DNA of 64,000 bases from Phycisphaeraceae bacterium (GTDB taxonomy: Bacteria > Planctomycetota > Phycisphaerae > Phycisphaerales > Phycisphaeraceae). The stretch spans positions 1-64,000 of the forward strand of contig JANQSF010000066.1 in NCBI GenBank assembly GCA_028284155.1, in the 5' to 3' direction. The position numbers and the translations under genes were made by a program. The notes under the pieces are model-generated. The model had not been told where the DNA came from and did no database searches. It was given only the letters and a program-made list of their open reading frames with translations. Positions within the stretch are counted from its first letter, which is position 1. Each line of letters opens with the position of its first letter. Shown in pieces: positions 43,338 through 50,635 of the stretch.

Positions 43338-44393
43338 ATGCTGACTAACCAGACCCTCAGCGGAGTGCTCAGTCAGAGTGTGAACGGTCTGGCCGCTTTT
43401 GCGGCTGAGGAGCTGACGTCGCGAAGGGCCGCTGCCGGAACGCCGGACAACGCGGGCTTTCGTTATTGGCAGGTCTTCTATGAGGCGCGGATTAACGACC
43501 TGGCGGCGGCGCTCGACGCAGGTCAGCCGCGACTGTTTACATCTCAGATGCGCTGGTGTCGGGTTGCGATGACGGCCCGCGGTGTCGAAAGCGAAATCGT
43601 CCGGGATGCACTCGTTGCGCTACGTGACGTGCTTGAGACGCAAATGGATGAACAGAGCTTTCGCATGGCTGAGGCGTTTCTTCATGACGCGATCAACGAT
43701 TGCGACAACGAGCTGGAATTACCGCAAACGCTGCTGGACGTCACACACTCGTTAGGCCGACTGGCCGCGCAGTTCGTGCTTGCGGTTTTGGAGGGTCGAC
43801 GGCGTGAGGCGTGCGCGCTGGTCACTAAGGCGGTAGACGGCGGGCTGCCGGTAAAGGACGCGTACCTGCACGTCGTCGTGCCGGCTGTACGTGAGATCGG
43901 CAGGATGTGGCATGTCGGCGAGGTGACGGTGGCGGAGGAGCACTTCGCCAGCGACACCGCTCAGGCGTTGATCGCCCAGTTGCAGGAGCGGGCGGACATC
44001 GCGCCGCCGATCGGCCGAACCCTGTTGGCCGCGTCCGTCGCGGGAAACCGTCACGACATGGGCACGCGAATCCTGGCCAACCTGTTCGAGATGGAGGGTT
44101 GGCGGGTCGTGTGTCTTGGCGGCGACATGCCCGGGGCGGATGTCGCGCAGGCGGTCATCGACTTTGAAGCCGACCTGTTGCTGCTTTCGGCCACGCTCCA
44201 CACGCACCTGCGTGCCGTCGAACGCACGGTGCAAATCGTGCGGCAGCGTCGGGATGAGCGGGCCGTGCGCGTGCTGGTCGGCGGGCTGGCGTTCGACCAG
44301 TCACCGCATCTGGCGAAGCAATACGGGGCCGACGCTTACGCCGGGTCGGCAGAGGAAGCGCTGCATACGGGCCGGGGCTGGTTCGCCACGTAA
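43338..44393 (+). CDS. CarH-like B12-binding photoreceptor without MerR domain
   Basis: About 351 residues from ATG 43338 (a GTG at 43323 is possible). The first 125 residues are helical, unrecognised and lack a helix-turn-helix. The rest is a B12 cap domain plus cobalamin-binding Rossmann domain. W191-H192 and E201-H202 reproduce the CarH spacing (W131, H132, E141, H142: tryptophan over the adenosyl group, and the His that ligates cobalt after light). N-R-H239-D-M-G is the lower-ligand loop, followed by S-A-T-L-H and V-L-V-G-G-L-A-F-D. It is predicted to bind adenosylcobalamin and sense light. It lies upstream of, and probably in operon with, the ECF sigma factor. Confidence 0.88.
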   Translation: MLTNQTLSGVLSQSVNGLAAFAAEELTSRRAAAGTPDNAGFRYWQVFYEARINDLAAALDAGQPRLFTSQMRWCRVAMTARGVESEIVRDALVALRDVLETQMDEQSFRMAEAFLHDAINDCDNELELPQTLLDVTHSLGRLAAQFVLAVLEGRRREACALVTKAVDGGLPVKDAYLHVVVPAVREIGRMWHVGEVTVAEEHFASDTAQALIAQLQERADIAPPIGRTLLAASVAGNRHDMGTRILANLFEMEGWRVVCLGGDMPGADVAQAVIDFEADLLLLSATLHTHLRAVERTVQIVRQRRDERAVRVLVGGLAFDQSPHLAKQYGADAYAGSAEEALHTGRGWFAT

Positions 44394-44530
44394 CGGTCGC
44401 AACCATGTCCCTCCAACGGGCGGCCCGGCAGATCATGCCTGTAACTCACTGAAACCAACGGGCGAAACGAGTCGAATACTCAGGTATTGCGTGATTGACG
44501 CTCCACGACGCGACCTGAGGTTTCGACCTG

Positions 44531-45202
44531 ATGACGACTCCAATGCTAGATTGTGCGGCCGGGCCGGCCGATCGTGCCTGTACGAACCGAGCCGCCAGGC
44601 AACGCGTAGCAGACGCCCGAAAGGAGCGCACGATTAGTCAGGATTCGCAGCCGAGCCTGCTCGCACGGGTCGCGGCCGGTGAACGCGACGCGGTCGAACA
44701 ATGCCTCGACCAGTTCGGCGGACTGGTCTGGTCTTTGGCGCGCCGTGCGTGCGCGAACGCGGCGGACGCCGAGGATGCCGTTCAGGAAATCTTCACCGAA
44801 GTCTGGACCAGTGCCGAGCGATATGACGCTTCGATCGCCTCCGAAACGACGTTCGTGGCAATGATCGCCCGCCGCCGGCTGATCGACAAGCAACGCAAGC
44901 ACGGTCGGCGGCCCCGGCATGAGTCGCTGGACCCCGCGATCGACAAGCCCGTTCAACCTGCCCGATCGAACCTTGAGATCGAGGATGAAGTCGAGCGCGT
45001 CAAGCGCGCCATGGATTCGCTGAAGCCGATCCAACAGGAAGCGTTGCGGCTCTCGATCTATGAGAATTGCTCACACTCGGAAATCGCGCAGAAGCTTGAC
45101 CAACCGCTGGGGACGGTGAAGACCAACATTCGGCGAGGTTTGCTGAAGGTGCGCGAGCTGCTCGGTGTCACGGAAGACGGCGGGGAAGGGGGCGGCGAAT
45201 GA
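44531..45202 (+). CDS. ECF-type RNA polymerase sigma factor
   Basis: 223 residues as drawn from ATG 44531. Sigma region 2 includes F-G-G-L-V-W-S-L-A and D-A-E-D-A-V-Q-E-I-F-T-E-V-W. Region 4 has L-K-P-I-Q-Q-E-A-L and the helix-turn-helix S-E-I-A-Q-K-L-D-Q-P-L-G-T-V-K-T. The first 34 residues are unlike sigma factors, and a near-perfect Shine-Dalgarno (AAGGAG at 44621-44626) sits 6 nt before an in-frame ATT at 44633, so a 190-residue protein is possible. It overlaps the anti-sigma gene by 4 bp (ATGA). It probably recognises the four shared promoters. Confidence 0.9.
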   Translation: MTTPMLDCAAGPADRACTNRAARQRVADARKERTISQDSQPSLLARVAAGERDAVEQCLDQFGGLVWSLARRACANAADAEDAVQEIFTEVWTSAERYDASIASETTFVAMIARRRLIDKQRKHGRRPRHESLDPAIDKPVQPARSNLEIEDEVERVKRAMDSLKPIQQEALRLSIYENCSHSEIAQKLDQPLGTVKTNIRRGLLKVRELLGVTEDGGEGGGE

Positions 45203-46056
45203 ACCGCCAACTCCCCCACGAGGATAGTCGGATCGCCGAGTTGTTGGGCGACCGGGCGACCGAAGGATTAGATGTGAATCACTCTCGCGAACTTGACCTG
45301 TTGATGGATCAGGATCCGGCCATCGATTCCGACGCCCTGGACGTTCCGGCGGCGGCGCTCAACGTGTATTGGATCCGGGAACAGATCGTGCCGCTGCCGG
45401 CGCGGCTCAGGTCGAACGTGCTCGAACAGTATGATCAACGCTTGCCGGCGGCACCTGTTCAGCACGTCGAACCGCACGCGGCCGCCGCCACCGACTCACA
45501 AGCAGCGGTGGCAGACACTCGTGGCGCCCCCTTGCCTGCCTCACGTCGCCCTTTGAACTACTTCGGTTGGCAGGCGCTGGGTTGGTACGCCGCCGCCGCG
45601 TCGATTGTGCTGGCGGTCTTTGCGTGGTGGCCGACGGCAGATGCCCAACTCTCGCCGGCCGACGAACGTCGCGCGCTGCTCGATCAGAGCAACGGCACGC
45701 TACAAGTCGCGTGGGCGCCGTCCACGCACGCGGGCTACGACCGCGTTCGCGGCGATGTCGTCTGGAGCAACGCGCGGCAGGCCGGATTCATGCGTCTCGA
45801 AGGCTTGCCGCCCAACGACAAGACCAAGCAGCAGTACCAACTCTGGATCGTCGATCCCACGCGGGACAAGCACCCGATCGACGGCGGTGTCTTTGACGTG
45901 GCGACGGCGGGAGGCGAAGTCGTGATCCCGATCGACGCCAAGCTGCCCGTGCGTCGGCCGGCCGTCTTCGCCATCACGCTCGAATCGGTCGGCGGCGTCG
46001 TCGTCTCCGACGGCCCGCTGCTGGTCACCGCCATTGTGCCGGACGACGCGGGCTGA
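45199..46056 (+). CDS. RskA-type anti-sigma factor, membrane-bound
   Basis: 285 residues. The cytoplasmic N-terminal region (about 1-115) contains no cysteine, so it is not a zinc-binding anti-sigma domain of the ChrR/RsrA kind. One transmembrane helix (about 120-140, W-Y-A-A-A-A-S-I-V-L-A-V-F-A) is followed by a periplasmic RskA-like C-terminal domain (G-F-M-R-L-E-G-L-P-P, Y-Q-L-W-I-V-D). It is expected to hold the ECF sigma factor at the membrane until a signal or proteolysis releases it. Translationally coupled to the sigma gene (ATGA). Confidence 0.87.
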   Translation: MNRQLPHEDSRIAELLGDRATEGLDVNHSRELDLLMDQDPAIDSDALDVPAAALNVYWIREQIVPLPARLRSNVLEQYDQRLPAAPVQHVEPHAAAATDSQAAVADTRGAPLPASRRPLNYFGWQALGWYAAAASIVLAVFAWWPTADAQLSPADERRALLDQSNGTLQVAWAPSTHAGYDRVRGDVVWSNARQAGFMRLEGLPPNDKTKQQYQLWIVDPTRDKHPIDGGVFDVATAGGEVVIPIDAKLPVRRPAVFAITLESVGGVVVSDGPLLVTAIVPDDAG

Positions 46057-46116
46057 GGCCGTCGGCCCCGCACTCGCTCGTTTGTGGGATTCCTTGAATT
46101 GAGCGACTGACTCGTG

Positions 46117-46177
46117 CCCCGGCCGTGTCGGCCGAGCGGTTATTCAACGGCGGTCCACACGGCCGACACGGCCGTGG
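46117..46177. repeat. 18-bp inverted repeat between the anti-sigma and sigma-70 genes
   Basis: Arms at 46117-46134 (CCCCGGCCGTGTCGGCCG) and 46160-46177 pair at 17 of 18 positions around a 25-nt loop. No T-run follows, so it is either a factor-independent stop with poor tail, an RNA structure or an operator-like palindrome. It is 61 bp after the anti-sigma stop and 158 bp before the next start. Confidence 0.7.
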
Positions 46178-46335
46178 CAGGGATTCGAAACTGCGTTTTA
46201 CAGCAGTGCCCTTCATGTCAGCGGCCCGCGGCGGGCGATCGGGCCGCGGCTTTGCAAGTGTTTCTGTCCAGAGCGAATCCATCGGTCGGTCTGCGGCGAA
46301 GTCCCTTCTAGAGTTTGCCAATCCAGAGGTGTTCC

Positions 46336-47313
46336 ATGTCCGACAACGACACGAGACTGACCGCGGGCCGAATCGGTATCGACGACGACCTCGACAAACA
46401 ACGGATGCGGCGGGCGCGTCTGTCGCGACTCGAACGCGTCGAGTTCGAGCGGATCCTGCAACTGCCCGTCATGGATTATGTCGATCACGAACGGTTCGCC
46501 GAGCCGGACGTGGAGCAGGTGCTGTTTGCCCCGGCCCAACGTCTGCCGATGCCGAATTGCGACTGGTATCACCCAGCCATGGAAGCCCTGGGCGATACCC
46601 GTCGTCGCGAGCGCATGGTGACACCCGTTCTCACGGCCCGTCAAGAGAAGGCGTTGTTCCTGCAGTTCAATTACGCGCGTTACTGCGTCGCGCAACTTCA
46701 GCGTCGATTAAACGACGCGGAAGGGTCGCCGCGCGAGGCGCGCGAACTGCTCTTCTGGTTCGGCATGGTCGACATCCTGCGTGACATGATCGTGCGATAC
46801 AACCTCGCCCTGGTGCTGGCCATGGCCCGCCATGCCGCGGCTTCAAAGCTGGACTACGCGGACATGATCTCGCGCGGGAACGAGGTCCTGCTGCACGCGA
46901 TCGCCAAGTTCGACGTGGGCCGCGGGTTTAAGTTCTCGACTTACGCCTGCCGCTCGATCCTCAAGGCGTTCAGCCGAATGGGCGAGAAGGAGACCCGCCG
47001 CCGGTCCGCGTTCCCCGTTTCATTTGACCCGGAGATGGAACGGCCGGACCCGAACGCCGAGCCGATCGACCTCGACCTGAAAGACCGTTTGAACGACCTG
47101 CGCGAAGCGTGGCGGGAGAACAGCCCGGACCTCACACCGCTGGAACGAGACGTGGTCAAGTACCGATTCGCTCTGGACGACGACGGCCCTGAGCGTGGGA
47201 TGACCCTGTCGCAGGTCGGCCAACTGATCGGCTATACCAAGGAACGTGTTCGGCAGATCCAGTTGGCCGCACTCGCCAAGATCGCGCGGACACTGGCCAA
47301 TCGACAGTCATGA
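46336..47313 (+). CDS. Sigma-70 family (RpoD/RpoS-like) sigma factor
   Basis: About 325 residues from ATG 46336 (Shine-Dalgarno AGAGG, 7-nt spacer). Region 2 has D-Y-A-D-M-I-S-R-G-N-E-V-L-L-H-A-I-A-K-F-D and F-K-F-S-T-Y-A; region 4 has L-T-P-L-E-R-D-V-V-K-Y-R-F and E-R-V-R-Q-I-Q. Region 1.1 is absent, and the first 100 residues are unusual. This is a group 2/3-like alternative factor of the planctomycete type, not the housekeeping one. It sits next to the ECF system, separated by an inverted repeat, and ends 3 bp from the convergent esterase gene. Confidence 0.88.
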   Translation: MSDNDTRLTAGRIGIDDDLDKQRMRRARLSRLERVEFERILQLPVMDYVDHERFAEPDVEQVLFAPAQRLPMPNCDWYHPAMEALGDTRRRERMVTPVLTARQEKALFLQFNYARYCVAQLQRRLNDAEGSPREARELLFWFGMVDILRDMIVRYNLALVLAMARHAAASKLDYADMISRGNEVLLHAIAKFDVGRGFKFSTYACRSILKAFSRMGEKETRRRSAFPVSFDPEMERPDPNAEPIDLDLKDRLNDLREAWRENSPDLTPLERDVVKYRFALDDDGPERGMTLSQVGQLIGYTKERVRQIQLAALAKIARTLANRQS

Positions 47314-47316
47314 CAA

Positions 47317-50214
47317 TCAATTCGGCAGATCGAAGACCTGAGCCGCGACATCGGCCGGCATGACGGAGGGACCGGGTGCGACATTGGAAAGCGTTTTCCT
47401 ACGGATACCAAGCTTCGCGACCAGGTCCATCGGGATGACGATGCGGTATCGTCGCTCCGCATCAATGTCTTCAACGGACACTTTCGGCCACGTGACCAAC
47501 TCGGAAGTCTTGATCCAACGGTTGTGGATTTCAATCAGTTCAGATCCGGACACACTCGCCGTCATCGTTTCCGTTTCACGCCGGCGCACTCGGAAGTCTG
47601 CCAATGTGTAGTGCATCGGGTCTAAGGCCGGCAGCCAGTTGAAGTCGTACCCGCCGAACAAGCCTTTGTCGTTCGGCCCCCACCACAGGGCGATATCCAC
47701 GCCTGCTTTGTGTCGCATGACCTTGACGTGGCTCATCGCCAGCGCCGTGCGGTTGGCGAAACGCTGCGGGGTGCGTACTTCGTCGCCGGGGATCTGAACA
47801 AATCGCCAATCCGCACCCAGTTGCATCTCTCTGCGGATACGCAGGTCGACGCCGCGCACCATCAGATCGGGCTGATCAATCATCTTGAAGCCCGGCGCCC
47901 CGGCCAGGAATCGCCGTGGGTTGTCGCGGAACTGCCGCTGCTCTTGCCCGTTCAGATAGGGCGAGACAACATAGATCAATCGTCGTGGCTGCTCCGGGTT
48001 GTAGTAATGAAACCCAAGCACGGCGCCGCGTAACGGCAGTGGCGTTCGGTTGCCCGCGTGCAGCCGGTCAGCCTCGACGACGAACGGCAATCTCTCCGCG
48101 ATTTGGCGGATGTACGAATTATTCTGGCTCGTGCCGACTAGCAACAGGTTAAAGTCGCGAAGGTCGATGTCTCCCAACTGCGTGTCAGCCCGAACGGGAA
48201 AGCGAACTTGGGCCGGCTTGAAATCGGGTCCACCCGTTCGAGCCAGCAGCTCGGCAGCTTCTTTCAAAAAACGGTTGCCTTGCTCGCCCGCGCCCGTGCC
48301 GTACACAATCAACAACGGCTCGCCCTGAAACAGGTTTGCCGCGGCACCGGCACCGTACTCGGCCCGAGGCGCCGGCTTGTTGGCCTGCGAAGCGGCTTGC
48401 ACCCAGTTCGGTGGCTTGATGAGCCGGAGCCGGGTTTGCGCCGGCCCGCGCGTGTGGGCGACCGGTTGGCCGTCCACCACGAGGCGTTGTTCGGCCCGCA
48501 GCGGCGTGGTTGACCAGTCCAACGAGAACTGTTTGATGTTGTCCGTCGTGATGTTGAGCCCGTCCGCTTGCTGGATCGCGTCGATCCGCGCGACCTGATG
48601 AGGATCGATGAAGCTTTCGATTCTCAGCCAGTACGCTCGGCCATCGCGCGGGTGCTCGCATGAGTAAGTGACACGTTTGGGGCTGCGATTACGCTTCAGG
48701 CTGAACAGCCAGTCCAACGTGGCTAGTGGCGGTTTGCGGATGCCGTGCCCCGCCCTCGCATGCTCATTCAGCTTGGCGTCATAGGCGAGCCCCTTGAGTC
48801 GTTGGAATTGCACACGGACGTTCCCGATCGCGGATGTCCAATCGTTGACACCATGCTCACAACGGACCGGCAGGTTGCGAAAGTTCTCCAAAGGCAGGTC
48901 GTTTCCGAAGGCTACGAGTGGCACGAGGCCGGCAAATAGATCGGGGCGTTGGGCAGCCGTGTGCATCATGCCCGTCGCGCCGGCCGACGTACCGATCATG
49001 TACACGCGGTCTTCGTCGACGCTGTACACCTGCTTGGTCCGGTCGATCGCTTGCAGCACGTCGTACCGGCTCATGCTTCGATAGCCCCACACACCACGAC
49101 CCGTCGGCCGAATGCGGATAAAGGGACGATCGACTGTCGGCAGCAGCGCGTTCGAGCCGAGCACCTGCACGACTAAGGGATACTTCTTATCCGGCGAGTA
49201 CCCCGGGGGAAGAACGACCTGAAAACTCTGCTTTCGCCCTTCCGCCCGGGAGTGGTAGGTCTCTTGGACGTTCAAAGCACTTTGAGGGCGGCGACCGTCT
49301 GCTTGAGGGAGGTGCGCTCGGAATACCTTGTCCTGAAAAACCGCAGCGGCCGCACCCTGATGTTGCATCAGACCGCGCAGGTTGTGCCCAACATTCGGGA
49401 CAAGTGTCAAGTGGCTGGGTATGCCCTTGTCTCTCAAGGCCGTATCGAACGCCACGGCGGATGCTTTCCACGAGTCCCTATCGCCGCAGATCATCAGGAA
49501 TCGAATGTCGCGCTGACGCACCGTGTCGTGATTCTGTTTGAGGAAGTGGTACGTGTTGTTTTGGCGGATCAATTCGGGGTCTGATTTCAGGTTTCGTTCG
49601 AGAATATCCAGAATGAATCGGCTACGGGACTTCTCCAAGTCAATCGCGCCGCCGCCGTACGCCACGGCGCAACAGAACAGGTTCGGGTATTTGATCGCAA
49701 ACTTCAGCGCGCCGCTAGCCCCCATCGAGAATCCATGCACGGCTCGTCCTGCGGGCGACGAGATGGTGCGGAAGCGGCGGTCGATCCTGGGAATCAATTC
49801 GCGGATGATCATCGACTCGACCTTCACCTTGCCGTCGTGATGATCCATGTACCCCGAGCGGAAGCCGTTCGGATAGACCAGAATCACCTCTTGCACGGCC
49901 TGCCGTCGGTAGAGATCGTGCCACGCTTTGGCGGTAAACAGGCTGGACGACTCGTTGCCCCCGCCACCGTGCAGCCAGTAGACGACCGGGTATCGACGTG
50001 ATCCCTTCTGGTAGCCGGGTGGCAAGACAACGCAGTAGCCCACACTTGTGTTCATGGAGTCGCTTTCGAACGTCTCATGAATCAAGCCGGGCGTCTGTGC
50101 CCGCACTGCGTCCGAAGGCGGGCGAACCCACTGAGCCGCAAATCCATCGCCGAAACAGCACGCGACCACCAGGCTGGCAAGAATCTGCGATGACAGGAGC
50201 CGTGGAAAGATCAT
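47317..50214 (-). CDS. Secreted tandem alpha/beta-hydrolase (esterase) protein
   Basis: 965 residues with signal peptide. The first esterase-like domain (about 50-310) has H-G-G-G-G at 82-86 and nucleophile elbow G161-F-S163-M-G. The second (about 325-530) has G-T-S-A-G, as in peptidase/feruloyl-esterase-like hydrolases. The remaining 430 residues form one or two unrecognised beta-rich domains. It probably removes ester groups from plant or algal polysaccharide outside the cell. ATG 50214 overlaps nothing; a gene-free region of about 420 bp separates it from 50636. Confidence 0.82.
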   Translation of the reverse strand: MIFPRLLSSQILASLVVACCFGDGFAAQWVRPPSDAVRAQTPGLIHETFESDSMNTSVGYCVVLPPGYQKGSRRYPVVYWLHGGGGNESSSLFTAKAWHDLYRRQAVQEVILVYPNGFRSGYMDHHDGKVKVESMIIRELIPRIDRRFRTISSPAGRAVHGFSMGASGALKFAIKYPNLFCCAVAYGGGAIDLEKSRSRFILDILERNLKSDPELIRQNNTYHFLKQNHDTVRQRDIRFLMICGDRDSWKASAVAFDTALRDKGIPSHLTLVPNVGHNLRGLMQHQGAAAAVFQDKVFRAHLPQADGRRPQSALNVQETYHSRAEGRKQSFQVVLPPGYSPDKKYPLVVQVLGSNALLPTVDRPFIRIRPTGRGVWGYRSMSRYDVLQAIDRTKQVYSVDEDRVYMIGTSAGATGMMHTAAQRPDLFAGLVPLVAFGNDLPLENFRNLPVRCEHGVNDWTSAIGNVRVQFQRLKGLAYDAKLNEHARAGHGIRKPPLATLDWLFSLKRNRSPKRVTYSCEHPRDGRAYWLRIESFIDPHQVARIDAIQQADGLNITTDNIKQFSLDWSTTPLRAEQRLVVDGQPVAHTRGPAQTRLRLIKPPNWVQAASQANKPAPRAEYGAGAAANLFQGEPLLIVYGTGAGEQGNRFLKEAAELLARTGGPDFKPAQVRFPVRADTQLGDIDLRDFNLLLVGTSQNNSYIRQIAERLPFVVEADRLHAGNRTPLPLRGAVLGFHYYNPEQPRRLIYVVSPYLNGQEQRQFRDNPRRFLAGAPGFKMIDQPDLMVRGVDLRIRREMQLGADWRFVQIPGDEVRTPQRFANRTALAMSHVKVMRHKAGVDIALWWGPNDKGLFGGYDFNWLPALDPMHYTLADFRVRRRETETMTASVSGSELIEIHNRWIKTSELVTWPKVSVEDIDAERRYRIVIPMDLVAKLGIRRKTLSNVAPGPSVMPADVAAQVFDLPN

Positions 50215-50635
50215 GTCGCTCTCAACTCAATTGGGCCGCAATTGTCGGTTAGCAAACGATTTCAGTATAAGAAGTGACCACCTGTGCCAGACTTTGTGGA
50301 TCAATAAAAGAACGTTGGTGTAACGTTGCGGTGGCTAGAGCAAGTTCCGATCAGTTGTGTACTGCTTGTATCCACACTTTTTTATAGATGGCCGTCCTCA
50401 GCTACATCAGAGTCATGGCAACTCTCTTGACAGGGGTGGGCGCACGAGGATCGGGTCAGGTGTCGTGCCACCCACCCGACCTTTAGAGTAAGAACTGATT
50501 GCGGTAGTCGCGTACCGTTCTGGTCGATTAACTCAATGAAGGAGCGAGGAGCCTGAAGCTCAATGGGTTATCATGGGTGATTGCCTGCTAAACCGCTCAA
50601 GGAACGCGACACGCCGAGTGTCTTTGCGAAGGAAC
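50215..50635. other. Gene-free divergent region with a bulged hairpin repeat
   Basis: A 421-bp AT-richer gap between divergent genes, so it should contain promoters for both. At 50433-50447 and 50463-50477 the sequences GGGGTGGGCGCACGA and TCGTGCCACCCACCC form a bulged hairpin (6-bp GCACGA/TCGTGC stem plus GGTGGG/CCCACC), again of the GGTGGGC palindrome type. A run of T near 50385-50390 is present. No convincing small gene or RNA was identified. Confidence 0.5.

Noticed and set aside
43338..43740. A MerR-type DNA-binding domain in the N-terminal part of the B12 protein
   Set aside because: The helices lack the MerR recognition pattern (such as an early Y-x-I/V-x-x-A/V-A-x2-x-G/T-V-x-x-x-T-L-R-x-W/Y segment), and the composition does not suit a winged helix.
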